A stretch of 64,000 nucleotides of DNA from Comamonadaceae bacterium (GCA_013297925.1 JAAFJC010000004.1:1-64000); one strand, 5' to 3'. Counted from the stretch's first letter, positions 1 to 9,167 are shown. Made by a program: numbers and translations. The notes: generated by a model from the sequence alone, not told the origin.

Positions 1-581
1 CCGCCGCCGGCTACATCTTCATGACACCCCCGCGCAGCATCAGCAACCCCTTCGCACTCAACGTCGATGAAGCCTACGCCGCGATCTATGCAACGAATGC
101 GCAGTTCCCAGAATCCGCCAACACACAAATCACGCCCCCCGGCAAATTCAGCCCCGAGAACTTGCTCCCCCTGCGCCAACGCGGCGCAAAAATCCTCGCC
201 TACCACGGCGTGTCTGACGCCATCTTCTCGCATGACGACACGGCTGCTTGGGTGTCGCGCGTCAACGATTCGCAAAGCGGTAAAGGCGCGGATTTTGCCC
301 GCTATTACCCCGTCCCCGGCATGGCCCACTGCGGCGCAGGCGGCCCCACGGTCGATCAATTCGATCCGCTCACGCCATTGGTCAACTGGGTCGAACGCGG
401 CCAAGCCCCACAAGCCATCACAGCCGCAGCACGCGGCGCAGGCAACCCAGCAGGCGCCAACCCAGAGCTCCCCAAAGATTGGTCTGCTACCCGCACCCGG
501 CCCCTGTGCCCCTACCCCAGCAAAGCCACTTACAACGGCAGCGGCAATATGGAAGATGCAGCCTCATTCAGCTGCAAATAA
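1..581 (+). CDS. Tannase/feruloyl esterase family protein, C-terminal part (5' end outside window)
   Basis: The reading frame is open from the first bases (AAGYIF precedes the first Met at base 21), so the gene begins upstream of the window. The visible 190 or so residues match the C-terminal third of the tannase/feruloyl esterase family, secreted alpha/beta hydrolases that cleave aromatic (galloyl or feruloyl) esters. YHGVSD carries the likely catalytic Asp and PGMAHCGAGGP the catalytic His next to its conserved Cys. It is followed by the usual FDPLTPLVNWVERGQAP segment. The protein ends about 20 bases before the convergent SUI1 gene. The family is clear; the substrate cannot be told. Confidence 0.85.
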   Translation, partial: AAGYIFMTPPRSISNPFALNVDEAYAAIYATNAQFPESANTQITPPGKFSPENLLPLRQRGAKILAYHGVSDAIFSHDDTAAWVSRVNDSQSGKGADFARYYPVPGMAHCGAGGPTVDQFDPLTPLVNWVERGQAPQAITAAARGAGNPAGANPELPKDWSATRTRPLCPYPSKATYNGSGNMEDAASFSCK

Positions 582-603
582 GCGACCCAAAGCGTGGGCT
601 GGC

Positions 604-981
604 TCAGCCACCCACGCGCTTAACGGTATAGCCGCGCTTTTGCAGCGCCGCGATCAATGTCACCACATGATCGCCCTGCACCTCAATCACCCCATCCTTC
701 ACCGTGCCCCCCGAGCCGCAAGCCGCTTTAAGCTGCTTGCCCAGCACAACAAGCGCCTCAGCATCCAAAGCTAGCCCACGCACCAGCGTCACACTCTTAC
801 CACCCCGCCCCTTCGTTTCACGCTGCACGCGTACGAAGCCATCTGCGGACGCGCTGCCCGCAGCAGCTAAAGCTTTCTTGTTTGCCGCGCACTCACATCG
901 CGCCAGAGACTGACTGCAATCGGGGCAGACTCGGCCTGTCTCTGTTGAATAAACCAAATGGGTGGAAGCTGCGCGATTCAT
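604..981 (-). CDS. yciH: YciH/SUI1 (eIF1-like) translation factor homologue
   Basis: A 125-residue protein. An N-terminal Cys cluster (CPDCSQSLARCEC, residues about 19-31) may bind a metal. It is followed by a SUI1 fold with GRGGKSVTLVRGL and the C-terminal KDGVIEVQGDHV...LQKRGYTVKRVGG, close to the bacterial YciH consensus. YciH resembles eukaryotic eIF1 and is thought to influence start-codon fidelity or stress-time initiation; that role is family knowledge and is not shown here. The gene is convergent with the esterase fragment and divergent from the deaminase gene. Confidence 0.9.
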   Translation of the reverse strand: MNRAASTHLVYSTETGRVCPDCSQSLARCECAANKKALAAAGSASADGFVRVQRETKGRGGKSVTLVRGLALDAEALVVLGKQLKAACGSGGTVKDGVIEVQGDHVVTLIAALQKRGYTVKRVGG

Positions 982-1056
982 GAAGATGATTTTTACATGA
1001 AAACAATCAACTCGAACTCATACAATATAGCTTTTTAGCTATTAAATACGTAGCAA

Positions 1057-2490
1057 ATGACATTAGCTCGCACACTCCTCATCCAAAACGCCACCTGCGT
1101 CGCCACCATGGATGATGCAGGTCGCGAGCTGCGTGATGCAAGCCTTCTGATTCGTGGAAACTTGATTGTGGCCATCGGCTCATCGCAAGAGCTGCGGCAA
1201 AGCGCGGGCGGCGTGGTGGATGAAGTCATCGATGCACGCGGCCACCTCGTGATGCCCGGCATGGTCAACACGCATCACCACATGTATCAATCGCTCACGC
1301 GAGCGATTCCCGCAGTGCAAGATGCCGAGCTCTTTAGCTGGCTGCGCGGCCTGTATCCGATTTGGGCAAGCCTCACGCCCGAGATGATCCGCGTCTCCAC
1401 GCAAACCGCCATGGCCGAGTTGCTGCTCTCGGGCTGCACCACGAGCAGCGATCATCTCTATATTTATCCCAACGGCGTGCGGCTGGATGACAGCATCGAA
1501 GCCGCCCGCGAGATCGGCATGCGCTTCACAGCTACGCGCGGCAGCATGAGCGTCGGGCAGAGCGCAGGCGGCTTGCCGCCAGATCGCGTGGTGGAAAAAG
1601 AAGACGCGATCCTGAGTGACACGCAGCGCCTGATTGAGCAATACCACGATGCAGCGCATAGCAGCATGCTCCACATCGCTGTCGCGCCCTGCTCGCCTTT
1701 TAGCGTGAGCCGCGATCTGATGCGTGAATCGGCCGTGCTCGCTCGCAAGTATGGCGTGCGCCTTCACACCCACCTCGCAGAAAACGATCACGACATCGCT
1801 TACTCACTAGAAAAATTCGGCTGCACCCCCGCACAATACGCCCACGATCTGGGCTGGACAGGGCAAGACGTGTGGCATGCCCACTGCGTGAAGCTAGATG
1901 ATGAAGGCATCAGCCTGTTTGCCGCCACGCGCACGGGAGTAGCACACTGCCCATGCAGTAGCATGCGCTTGGCCAGCGGCATCGCCCCGATCCGCAAAAT
2001 GCTCAATGCCGGCGTGCCCGTCGGCCTAGGAGTAGACGGCAGCGCGAGCAATGATGCTGCCCACATGGTGAACGAAGCCCGTCAAGCCATGCTGCTCGCA
2101 AGAGTAGGCCGCGCGATGCAGCCGCCTGAAACCCGCAACGGCCAAACCTTCTTCGGCTGCGACCTAGGCCCCGCAGAGATGACTGCCCGCGACACCTTAA
2201 AACTCGCCACACGCGGCGGTGCAGAAGTCTTAGGCCGCAAAGACATTGGACACATCGCGCCGGGTATGTGTGCTGATCTGGCTTTGTTTGATTTGCGAAC
2301 ACTCAGCTTCGCAGGCGGTGCTGTGCATGATCCCGTCGCCAGCCTACTCCTGTGCGCGAGCCCGCAAGCGGCCTACACATTAGTCAACGGTAAAGTGGTC
2401 GTGCGCAAAGGGCAGCTCACGACGGTGGATTTACCTGTGTTGATTGAAAAGCACAACGATTTGGCTCTTGAATTGGCCTCATCGAGTTGA
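1057..2490 (+). CDS. 8-oxoguanine deaminase-type amidohydrolase
   Basis: A 477-residue metal-dependent amidohydrolase. NTHHHMYQS (about residue 70) is the metal-binding HxH strand, HTHLAEN and HAHCVKLDDE carry the further His ligands, and GVDGSASND carries the Asp that activates water. The pattern fits the subgroup annotated as 8-oxoguanine deaminase or hydroxydechloroatrazine ethylaminohydrolase, which deaminates oxidised guanine or related triazines. The C-terminal DPVASLLLC...VNGKVVVRKGQL is typical of the outer beta domain. The ATG at 1057 follows an AT-rich stretch with a possible -10 (TACAAT, 1021-1026). Substrate is inferred from family resemblance only. Confidence 0.82.
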   Translation: MTLARTLLIQNATCVATMDDAGRELRDASLLIRGNLIVAIGSSQELRQSAGGVVDEVIDARGHLVMPGMVNTHHHMYQSLTRAIPAVQDAELFSWLRGLYPIWASLTPEMIRVSTQTAMAELLLSGCTTSSDHLYIYPNGVRLDDSIEAAREIGMRFTATRGSMSVGQSAGGLPPDRVVEKEDAILSDTQRLIEQYHDAAHSSMLHIAVAPCSPFSVSRDLMRESAVLARKYGVRLHTHLAENDHDIAYSLEKFGCTPAQYAHDLGWTGQDVWHAHCVKLDDEGISLFAATRTGVAHCPCSSMRLASGIAPIRKMLNAGVPVGLGVDGSASNDAAHMVNEARQAMLLARVGRAMQPPETRNGQTFFGCDLGPAEMTARDTLKLATRGGAEVLGRKDIGHIAPGMCADLALFDLRTLSFAGGAVHDPVASLLLCASPQAAYTLVNGKVVVRKGQLTTVDLPVLIEKHNDLALELASSS

Positions 2491-2571
2491 CATAGCGAAA
2501 GTGTTTCACGCCAAGGTTTGCGCTGAGCCCGCCATCAGCGCGGCGAATAGACGGTGTTGGGACTTTATGGT

Positions 2572-2719
2572 TGAGCGCAACCTCGTTTGCAAGATCGCGC
2601 GACCTGTGCGCTTTGCGTAGGTAAAGGAGGAAGCGGTGGGCTCTGCTGACCGGAGACAAATACCCTCAAACGCCGCTGGGGGACACGGAGCAAAGCGCAC
2701 GGGTCGTGCGATCCCCCAC
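2572..2719. repeat. Widely spaced inverted repeat in the deaminase-reductase gap
   Basis: The 238-base gap between two converging genes holds an inverted pair: 2572-2597 (GATCGCGCGACCTGTGCGC region) and 2693-2719 (GCGCACGGGTCGTGCGATC). The arms pair over about 24 bases with a few mismatches around an 85-base centre. The centre contains a GC-rich stretch with its own short palindrome near 2668-2690. No gene is supported here. It may be a dispersed element or a large terminator-like structure; I cannot distinguish these. Confidence 0.5.
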
Positions 2720-2728
2720 AAAAGCCAA

Positions 2729-3913
2729 TCACTCAACAGCAAACGTCAACCCAGCATTCGCCTGCAATCGCGTGATGATGTCTTTACCCAAAGCAGGCGC
2801 AGGTGTCCAAATCCCGCCAGTCGTCTCGGCAGATTGAGTGAGCAAACAAACCGCACACTCAGCAATCATCTTGCTCGTTGACCCATAGCCAGGGTCTTTA
2901 TCGCCTTTGACGCTGACTTTGGCTTTGTTGCCCTGCGCATCTTCGGCAAGGAAGAGCACATCGTAGAAGCCGGTTTCGCGTTCTTCTTTGCTCGGGCCTT
3001 CGCCGGGCTTGGGGCCGCCTTCGCCGCCTAGGGATTTGTCGTTGGCCACATGATTCGCGATAGCTTGGCCTTTTTCGCCTGGGCCAGTGATCATCATTTC
3101 GTCGTACACGAAATCTTGGCCGTAGGTGTGATTCAAAAGGAAGTTGGAGCGATGAATATTGCGTGTGTTGATAGCGGCCATCACGAAAGGAGCGACCCAC
3201 ATGTCTGCACCCAAGGCTTCATCAATCATCGGCTTGCCGCCGCTGGGCTGCTTGGGGCCGGTGAAGCCGGGGGTCAGGGAAAACGGGTTGCGCAGGAGAT
3301 CGAGCACGGTAGGGTCTGAGCCGGCGGCGGCCATGGTGGCTTTCAGGCTGGCTGCTGTGCCCCCAGAGAAAGTGCCTTTCATTTTGCGCACGCGGCCACG
3401 GATGCGCGGGGCGGCGTGGCCGAACTTCGTTTTGAATTCGCTTTGCAGCATGAACACACCCATGTCAAACGGCACAGAATCAAAGCCGCAGGAGAAAACG
3501 ATGCGCGCGCCGCTGGCCTTGGCTTGCGCTTCGTGCGCGTCGATCATGTGGCGCATCCATGCGGGCTCGCCACACAAGTCAACATAGTCAACACCGCTGA
3601 CTGCGCAGGCTGCCACCATTTCGTTGCCGTAGAGCTGATAGGGGCCAACGGTCGTGAGCACGAGGCGGGTGCGCGTCATGAGCTGCTGTAGGCTGGCGGG
3701 GTTTGCAGTGTCTGTGACGACGAGGGGCGTGTCTTTTGGCGCGCCAATTTCATCGCGCACTGCGGCTAGCTTCTCGGCGCTCCTGCCACCCATCGCCCAG
3801 CGGATGCCTTCGGCATTTGTACCATTAGGGTAGCGCGCCATCATGTATTCAGCCACCAAGCGGCCAGTGAAGCCAGTTGCGCCATGGATCACGATATCAA
3901 ATTCTTTGCTCAT
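2729..3913 (-). CDS. Saccharopine dehydrogenase-like / trans-acting enoyl reductase family protein
   Basis: A 394-residue protein opening with a Rossmann nucleotide-binding motif, IVIHGATGFTGRLVAEYM (residues about 7-24), followed by WAMGGRSAEKL. VLTTVGPYQLYG and VDYVDLCGEPAWM are typical of the saccharopine-dehydrogenase-like oxidoreductases that include mycobacterial trans-acting enoyl reductases. An NAD(P)H-dependent reductase role is likely; the substrate is unknown. Its ATG overlaps the stop of the upstream racemase-like gene by four bases (ATGA), so the two are probably translated together. Confidence 0.8.
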   Translation of the reverse strand: MSKEFDIVIHGATGFTGRLVAEYMMARYPNGTNAEGIRWAMGGRSAEKLAAVRDEIGAPKDTPLVVTDTANPASLQQLMTRTRLVLTTVGPYQLYGNEMVAACAVSGVDYVDLCGEPAWMRHMIDAHEAQAKASGARIVFSCGFDSVPFDMGVFMLQSEFKTKFGHAAPRIRGRVRKMKGTFSGGTAASLKATMAAAGSDPTVLDLLRNPFSLTPGFTGPKQPSGGKPMIDEALGADMWVAPFVMAAINTRNIHRSNFLLNHTYGQDFVYDEMMITGPGEKGQAIANHVANDKSLGGEGGPKPGEGPSKEERETGFYDVLFLAEDAQGNKAKVSVKGDKDPGYGSTSKMIAECAVCLLTQSAETTGGIWTPAPALGKDIITRLQANAGLTFAVE

Positions 3914-4686
3914 TTGGTTTCTCCAGTAATGGGAGCATTTTGCTCTTGAGAAGCAGGCGCAGCTTTAGCCAAAGTCGCATCTATGACTTTGCGCAGGCGG
4001 GGATCGGTTTTGAGGCTATAAATTTTCCAGCCGGTGGCTGCTTCAATTGCGGCTTGATACGGCGGCAGGTTCGTGCATTCGAGCACGAGAGATTTCAGAT
4101 CTGGCGCGCGCGCTTTCAAAGCCATTGCAGCAGCCACGGCTTCGCTCGATGCTTGCGCAAGATCTAAAGTAGGCTGATTGCCTAAAATTTTCATCACGAA
4201 TTCACCCGCAGGCGGCATGCCTTGAATGATCACATCGTTCAAGCGATCCTTGGGCACACCTGCTGCGCGCAAATAATCCGCATTCAAATTGCTCGCGCTG
4301 ATCGTGAGCACGCCAACTTGTTGCTCTTGCCGAAGAAGCGCGGGCAGCTGCAAAAGGCTCGACGTAACCACAGGCAATTTCGTGACCGCTTGCAGCTCTT
4401 TTTGCAGCAGCACGAGAAAGCCGCAACTGGTGGTGATGGCTTGCACACCGCGCATCTGCATGCTGCGCACCATGCCTTGAAAACCCGGCACCAGCCGCGC
4501 TTGGCGCATACTCGCCGCAGAAGTCACAACCTTGGATGGCCACACACCTTTGAACACGTCTCGATGTGTAGACACGCAAAAAGTCTCTGGATGCCCTACA
4601 TCGCCCAAGGGGCGCGGGAACTGGGTATCGAGCATCAAGATACCGAGAACTGAAGGCACTTGGCCGACGAGATGGATGCCGCTCAT
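3910..4686 (-). CDS. Aspartate/glutamate racemase family protein
   Basis: A 258-residue protein of the Asp/Glu/hydantoin racemase superfamily. The two cysteines expected at the active site are visible in AITTSCGFLVLL (about residue 88) and LVLECTNLPPY (about residue 208), each at the end of a beta strand as in the family. The C-terminal tail (KAAPASQEQNAP) is low in complexity. It is translationally coupled to the downstream reductase, which suggests a common, unidentified pathway. A Repeat B hairpin lies immediately upstream of its start. Confidence 0.75.
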   Translation of the reverse strand: MSGIHLVGQVPSVLGILMLDTQFPRPLGDVGHPETFCVSTHRDVFKGVWPSKVVTSAASMRQARLVPGFQGMVRSMQMRGVQAITTSCGFLVLLQKELQAVTKLPVVTSSLLQLPALLRQEQQVGVLTISASNLNADYLRAAGVPKDRLNDVIIQGMPPAGEFVMKILGNQPTLDLAQASSEAVAAAMALKARAPDLKSLVLECTNLPPYQAAIEAATGWKIYSLKTDPRLRKVIDATLAKAAPASQEQNAPITGETK

Positions 4687-4699
4687 GCTGATTGAATCT

Positions 4700-4757
4700 C
4701 CGTTCGGGCTGAGCTTGTCGAAGCCAACGCGCCCTTCGACAAGCTCAGGGCGAACGG
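4700..4757. repeat. Repeat B, head-to-head pair forming a hairpin
   Basis: Two Repeat B copies in opposite orientation, 4700-4725 (CCGTTCGGGCTGAGCTTGTC...) and 4732-4757, are separated by six bases. They pair over about 25 bases with few mismatches. The hairpin lies in the 106-base gap between the patatin stop and the racemase start, both on the minus strand. It lacks a T-run, so it is better read as a dispersed palindromic element than as an intrinsic terminator. Confidence 0.85.
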
Positions 4758-4792
4758 CGGGAATCTTAATTGAGGATATCTAAATCGCTCCA

Positions 4793-5860
4793 TTACAGAG
4801 GCTGCACGACCGAAAGATCTGGCTTCTCAAGCCATGAAGCAAACTCATCAGCGAGCTGCTGCGCCGCACTGGTTGCACCCTGCCACTGCGCCACACGCGC
4901 CGCCAAATTCGTGCCGTGATGCGCAAAATCTGTGCGGTCAGGCAGCTTACCGCGCGGCAGCTTTTTGATCCATTCTTGGCTCGGCGCGAGCACCATCATG
5001 CGGTCTAAAAACTTGCTCGATCCATGCCGCCATTTGAGCGATTTATCCAGCCAGCCGGGCACCACCGCTTGCTGAAAATGCGGATAGAGCACGATGCCGT
5101 CGTATGCTTTGTAGTCCAGATGCAAGTGATAGTCTGTGATGCCGCCATCCCAGTAAGCGCCGCGCGGCGCACCGGGAATATCATGCACTGCGCGCAGCAC
5201 AAACGGTATCGAACAACTGGCTTGCAGCGCAGGATTGAAATTGTTTTCTTTGAGATGGATTTGCCGAGTGCGGTAATCGCCTGTTCTGAACGGTAAGCCG
5301 TCGTGAGAAGAAAACACCACCCGCTCCAGCCAAGCGCCCATCGCCTTGCGCCGCACCACATTGGTAAAAAAAGCCCCCGCATAACCCAGCGGAGCGCGCA
5401 GCTTGCCCTCTCGCCCCAAGATATGCCGCCCACGTGAGGTGACGATGTGCAAACGATAGCGCGGATGTTGCAAAACTTCCTTAATGCGCCCGCCGTAAAA
5501 AGCTTTGAGCGAAGCGCCGAAATCCTCGCTGATGCGATCTGGCGTAGGAAATTTCTTGCCCGACTCCAGCGCGTAGTCTTGATGGATGTAATCCGACTCC
5601 AGCCGCTCGAACGCTTTCACCGAATCATTCAAACAAGCCGTCGCCATGCGCCAAGCCCCAATGCTTGCGCCCACAAGATCGATACTTTGCTCAGACTGCG
5701 GCAGCCACTGCCCAAAGATAAACCGATCCAGCGGTCCGAGAATCAAGCCCTTGGGCCCACCGGCCGCGCCGGGAATCGTGCGCACATGCGAGGCTGCGAG
5801 ACCATGTTGCTTGAGATGCGCCAAAGCCCCAGCGCCTGCGTAGATTTGAAGAGCTTGCAT
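4793..5860 (-). CDS. Patatin-like phospholipase
   Basis: A 355-residue patatin-family acyl hydrolase. GAAGGPKGL (about residue 31) forms the oxyanion hole, VGASIGAWRM carries the nucleophile Ser in a G-x-S-x-G motif, and YWDGGITDYHL carries the catalytic Asp of the DG motif. There is no signal peptide, so it probably acts on membrane lipids from the cytoplasm. It ends the minus-strand operon, nine bases after acpS, and is likely cotranscribed with it. Confidence 0.85.
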   Translation of the reverse strand: MQALQIYAGAGALAHLKQHGLAASHVRTIPGAAGGPKGLILGPLDRFIFGQWLPQSEQSIDLVGASIGAWRMATACLNDSVKAFERLESDYIHQDYALESGKKFPTPDRISEDFGASLKAFYGGRIKEVLQHPRYRLHIVTSRGRHILGREGKLRAPLGYAGAFFTNVVRRKAMGAWLERVVFSSHDGLPFRTGDYRTRQIHLKENNFNPALQASCSIPFVLRAVHDIPGAPRGAYWDGGITDYHLHLDYKAYDGIVLYPHFQQAVVPGWLDKSLKWRHGSSKFLDRMMVLAPSQEWIKKLPRGKLPDRTDFAHHGTNLAARVAQWQGATSAAQQLADEFASWLEKPDLSVVQPL

Positions 5861-5869
5861 GGAAGAATT

Positions 5870-6280
5870 TTATTTCAGCGCCGTTGGGGCCACATGCTCC
5901 ACCACACAGAAGGAAGCCGCGTAATCCGATTCATCCGTCACTGTGATGTGCGCCTTGAGTTGCTTGGCTTCAAACCATTCTTTCAGCCCACCATGCAACA
6001 CAATTCGCGGCTCGCCCGAAGGCAGTTTGGCGATTTCACACAGCCGCCAAGTCATCGGCATACGCATACCGAGGCCGATTGCTTTAGAAAACGCTTCTTT
6101 CGCTGAAAAGCGCGTCGCCAAATAGCGCACGCCGCGCTCCGGCCAGAGAGCTGTGCGCTGCTTCCAAGCGATGAGCTCAGCTTCGCTCAATATCTTCTGC
6201 GCAAACCGCTCGCCATGCTTATCCAAGCTGGCCTGAATGCGGCGAATATCGCAAATATCTGTGCCGATGCCGTAGATCAT
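5870..6280 (-). CDS. acpS: Holo-[acyl-carrier-protein] synthase
   Basis: A 136-residue AcpS. It transfers 4'-phosphopantetheine from CoA to apo-ACP, which fatty acid synthesis requires. Motifs are [15 protein letters not shown] at the N-terminus (Mg-binding Asp) and [20 protein letters not shown] (residues about 52-71), the WxxKEA-like signature. The length is normal. Its start overlaps the fic stop by four bases (ATGA). In related genomes acpS usually follows pdxJ directly; here fic intervenes. Confidence 0.95.
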   Translation of the reverse strand: MIYGIGTDICDIRRIQASLDKHGERFAQKILSEAELIAWKQRTALWPERGVRYLATRFSAKEAFSKAIGLGMRMPMTWRLCEIAKLPSGEPRIVLHGGLKEWFEAKQLKAHITVTDESDYAASFCVVEHVAPTALK

Positions 6281-7536
6281 GGGAAGTCCAGTAGGTCGTT
6301 GGAAGAGGCATGCCGTGAAAAATCAGAATGCCAATCCGCAACAGCCACAGCATAGCGCGTGCCCTTGCCCTGCCCTTGCACAGCGAGCAAGCCAGACTGA
6401 TGCAGCTGCGTGAGATCGCGCGTGGCTGTGGCTTTGGAAGCACCAGTGAGCTTGATGTACTTTTCGGCTGTGAGTCCACCCAGAAAACCGCCATCGCCCG
6501 CATCCAACAAACGCGCTAACACTTTGCGCTGCCGTTCGTTCAGATTGAAGGCGGCGCAACGCTGCCAGAAAGCGGCTTTATCGGATGCCAAACGAATCAC
6601 AGAAAGCGAATGCTGGCAACCGCGCGTGAACACGCCGATGAACCAGAGTACCCAAGCCGTCACATCCAAGCCGCCTTGGCCGGTGACGCTTGCATGCTGC
6701 GCCGCCTCCAATTGCTCGTAATATTGCTTTCGCTCAGCCAGAATCTGCCGCGAGAGGCTAAAGATTCGCTGCGATGTGCCCAGCTCTTGCGCGAGCACGT
6801 AATCTGCCAGCGCGCGCCCCACACGGCCATTACCATCTTCAAACGGATGAATCGTCTCAAACCACAGATGCGCCAGCGCGGCGCGCACAAGCCATGGCGG
6901 GCGGGCCATGCTGAGATTATTTTGCGATGCGGGAGATGTTGCAGCCAGCCAATACAACAACTGCGCCATCTCGTGTGGCACCGCAGCAGACGGCGGCGCA
7001 GTGTAATGCACTTTTTCTTTGCCCAATATGCCGCTGATGATCTGCATGGGCTCAGCATGCGAGCGATATGCACCCACTTGCACTTGCAACTTAAGCGGCT
7101 TGTCAGCGTTAGCTGGAAACAGCATCTTTTGCCATTCACAAAGCCGCTGGTCAGTCACTGGATTCGCATAGTGCTGTGTAGCATCCTGCATCACTTGCAC
7201 AAGGCCTTCCACATCACGATCCGCACTGCGCGGCATAGCCAGCCCCAGCCTATAGCCCACGGAAGAGCGCACAGCCTGCACATCCAAGCTCTGCCCCTCA
7301 ATCGCAGCAGTAGCCAATGCATCCTGCGACCACAGATCACGATTGATGCTGCCATGGCCTTGCATACCGATGGCGCTTAAAGCCGTCGAAGTTTGCATAT
7401 GCGCCTGCACAGCATTTTGCAATGCAGCTTGCACCGCATCTGGATTCCAAGTGAATGCAGGCCATGCATCAAGCTGCCATATAGGCATCTTGGCAGGTGC
7501 TGAAAGAATTGAAAGGCGAGATTGACGGGAGGCCAT
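6277..7536 (-). CDS. Fic family AMP-transferase-type protein with N-terminal inhibitory motif and C-terminal winged helix
   Basis: About 419 residues, with ATG at 7536 chosen over an in-frame TTG at 7554. The catalytic Fic motif [12 protein letters not shown] is intact, so nucleotide transfer from ATP to a target hydroxyl is expected. An upstream TAAIEG fits the (S/T)xxxE(G/N) inhibitory helix that self-restrains Fic enzymes. The N-terminus resembles the DUF4172 region. The C-terminus ([22 protein letters not shown]) is a winged-helix DNA-binding segment. Two palindromes overlap the start, so autoregulation is likely. It sits between pdxJ and acpS, four bases overlapping acpS. The target is unknown. 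Confidence 0.88.
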   Translation of the reverse strand: MASRQSRLSILSAPAKMPIWQLDAWPAFTWNPDAVQAALQNAVQAHMQTSTALSAIGMQGHGSINRDLWSQDALATAAIEGQSLDVQAVRSSVGYRLGLAMPRSADRDVEGLVQVMQDATQHYANPVTDQRLCEWQKMLFPANADKPLKLQVQVGAYRSHAEPMQIISGILGKEKVHYTAPPSAAVPHEMAQLLYWLAATSPASQNNLSMARPPWLVRAALAHLWFETIHPFEDGNGRVGRALADYVLAQELGTSQRIFSLSRQILAERKQYYEQLEAAQHASVTGQGGLDVTAWVLWFIGVFTRGCQHSLSVIRLASDKAAFWQRCAAFNLNERQRKVLARLLDAGDGGFLGGLTAEKYIKLTGASKATATRDLTQLHQSGLLAVQGQGKGTRYAVAVADWHSDFSRHASSNDLLDFP

Positions 7537-7597
7537 GAGCCGTATTTTACCCAAATACGGCTCAAATCGTGAGCCGTATTTCTATCCAATACGGCTC
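7537..7597. promoter_or_regulatory. Two tandem palindromic operators at the fic start
   Basis: Two near-identical 27-base palindromes, 7537-7563 and 7571-7597, each with GAGCCGTATT and AATACGGCTC arms around a 5-7 base centre. The centres are 34 bases apart. The first touches the fic ATG; the second overlaps the last codons of pdxJ. Their position and the winged helix in Fic suggest that Fic represses its own transcription from within the operon. Binding is inference; the palindromes are directly visible. Confidence 0.8.
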
Positions 7598-8334
7598 AAA
7601 GCCAGTAAATAGGCCTTCACAGCCTCTGCGTAGCCGACTTCCAAGGCATCCGAGACGAAAGCATGCCCGATGGACACCTCTGCAATAAAAGGCATGGCCG
7701 CAATGAAAGGCTTAAGATTGGCTTGCGTTAAATCATGGCCGGCATTCACGCCGAGCCCAGCATCACGCGCAGCCTCAGCGGTGGCTTTGAATTGGGCGAG
7801 TACTTTAGCCTCAGAGGGTTTGCCAAACGAACTCGCCCATGTCTCGGTATAAAGCTCCACGCGATCTGCGCCAATAGCTTTGCAGGCGGCCATGTGCTCA
7901 GGCACAGGATCCATGAAGAGGCTCACGCGCACGCCAAGCGCATGGCATTCGTCAATCAAAGGCTTCAAGCGATTGGCATCCTGCGGGAAACTCCAGCCGT
8001 GATCGGATGTGCTTTGCGCTTCGCTATCCGGCACGAAGGTGGCTTGATGCGGCTTAACTGCGCGAATGAAATCCATCAAGTTGTGAAACGGATTACCCTC
8101 GATGTTGTATTCCCGATTCGGCCACAGGCGCATGAGCTCGGCGATTTCAAACACATCGCCTTTGCGAATATGCCGCTCATCCGGCCGAGGATGCACCGTG
8201 ATGCCCGCAGCGCCGGCTTTCAAACACAGCTCTGCGGCACGCGTCACGCTCGGGTAGCCCACATGCCGCGTGTTGCGCACGAGAGCGACTTTGTTCACAT
8301 TGACTGAAAGCTGAGTTTTTGCCGAGTTTTTCAT
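7582..8334 (-). CDS. pdxJ: Pyridoxine 5'-phosphate synthase
   Basis: A 250-residue PdxJ, which condenses 3-amino-2-oxopropyl phosphate with deoxyxylulose 5-phosphate to make pyridoxine phosphate. VNVNKVALVRNTR near the start and AGITVHPRPDERHI (substrate-binding His and Arg) are family hallmarks, as are the Glu-rich YNIEGNPF and GVNAGHDL. It belongs to the era-recO-pdxJ-acpS group. A Repeat A copy fills its upstream gap and contributes a possible AAAAGG ribosome site. The last codons lie inside the second fic palindrome. Confidence 0.96.
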   Translation of the reverse strand: MKNSAKTQLSVNVNKVALVRNTRHVGYPSVTRAAELCLKAGAAGITVHPRPDERHIRKGDVFEIAELMRLWPNREYNIEGNPFHNLMDFIRAVKPHQATFVPDSEAQSTSDHGWSFPQDANRLKPLIDECHALGVRVSLFMDPVPEHMAACKAIGADRVELYTETWASSFGKPSEAKVLAQFKATAEAARDAGLGVNAGHDLTQANLKPFIAAMPFIAEVSIGHAFVSDALEVGYAEAVKAYLLALSRIG

Positions 8335-8344
8335 GAGAATTTAA

Positions 8345-8403
8345 GCCTTTTCGGCACTTAGCCGGCATAAATACTGTGCGAGCAGCTATTAAATATATAG
8401 CAT
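8345..8403 (-). repeat. Repeat A copy between recO and pdxJ
   Basis: Read on the minus strand: GCTATATATTTAATAGC, then CTGCTCGCACAG and TATTTATGCCGGC. It fills nearly all of the 74-base recO-pdxJ gap and ends in GCCGAAAAGGC, ten or so bases upstream of the pdxJ ATG. Confidence 0.9.
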
Positions 8404-8408
8404 CTAGC

Positions 8409-9167
8409 TTAAGCCAAAGCCTGCGCATCCATCATGAGCTGACGTGTGCGAAAGCCGCGGCTACCTGCGTGATAGTTTAGCAAGCTGCGCAGCAATTGCT
8501 TGAGCGAGGATTTGTCTGCTCCGCTCATCGTGAGCACAGCCTCGCGCGCCGGAAAAATCGCTGCCCGTTGATCCAGCGCCGTTTGCAAGCTGCGCCAAGC
8601 TTGGGCGCTGAGAGCAGCCTCTTCTGACGAATGGCCCGAAGCTTCGCGCAACCCCACTTCGGGAATCAAGCTGTAGAGCACATCCTCTTGTAGCGCCTCC
8701 GAAGAAAAGCTATCCGCATCCAAAGACGGCAGCAAACCAATCTCCCGCAGCAACACCAGCTCAAACGCTCTGAGCGATGCATCCAGCAGCGCCGCATCGC
8801 GCAGCCAAGTGGTGGCCTGCGCATACGCATCAAACAGCAGCTCATGCGGATCATCGCGCGCCAGCAGCTTCATCATCAGCTCATTGAGGTAATAGCCCGA
8901 AAGCAGCGCATCACCCGAAGGCATCGTGAGCCCGCCCTGCCATTCCGCGCCCTTGAGCGTATGCACCTCAGCATCGCCCGAATAGCTGATCGAAAGCATC
9001 TGCAGCGGCAACAAAATCGCCCGAAACTGCGAACTCGGCCGCTTCACGCCTTTGGCCACCATCGCCACCCGGCCATGATGCCGCGTCAGCACCTCCAATA
9101 TCAAACTGCTCTCGCTCCAATCGTAGCGATGCAGCACAAAAGCGGGTTCATGGAGGATTTTTTTCAT
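8409..9167 (-). CDS. recO: DNA repair protein RecO
   Basis: A 252-residue RecO, the RecFOR-pathway mediator that loads RecA onto SSB-coated single-stranded DNA. The N-terminal OB fold shows EPAFVLHRYDWSESSLILEVLTR, GRVAMVAKGVKR and FRAILLPLQ, which are diagnostic. The helical C-terminal half contains SGYYLNELMMKLLARDDPHELLF. The zinc-binding cysteines of some RecO proteins are absent, as in many proteobacteria. It stands between the glutaredoxin-like gene and pdxJ. Confidence 0.93.
   Translation of the reverse strand: MKKILHEPAFVLHRYDWSESSLILEVLTRHHGRVAMVAKGVKRPSSQFRAILLPLQMLSISYSGDAEVHTLKGAEWQGGLTMPSGDALLSGYYLNELMMKLLARDDPHELLFDAYAQATTWLRDAALLDASLRAFELVLLREIGLLPSLDADSFSSEALQEDVLYSLIPEVGLREASGHSSEEAALSAQAWRSLQTALDQRAAIFPAREAVLTMSGADKSSLKQLLRSLLNYHAGSRGFRTRQLMMDAQALA

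Noticed and set aside
1021..1052. Possible Repeat A copy before the deaminase gene
   Set aside because: Only the GCTATTAAATACGTAGC half is present; the GCGCAG and GCCGGC parts are missing, so it may be chance.
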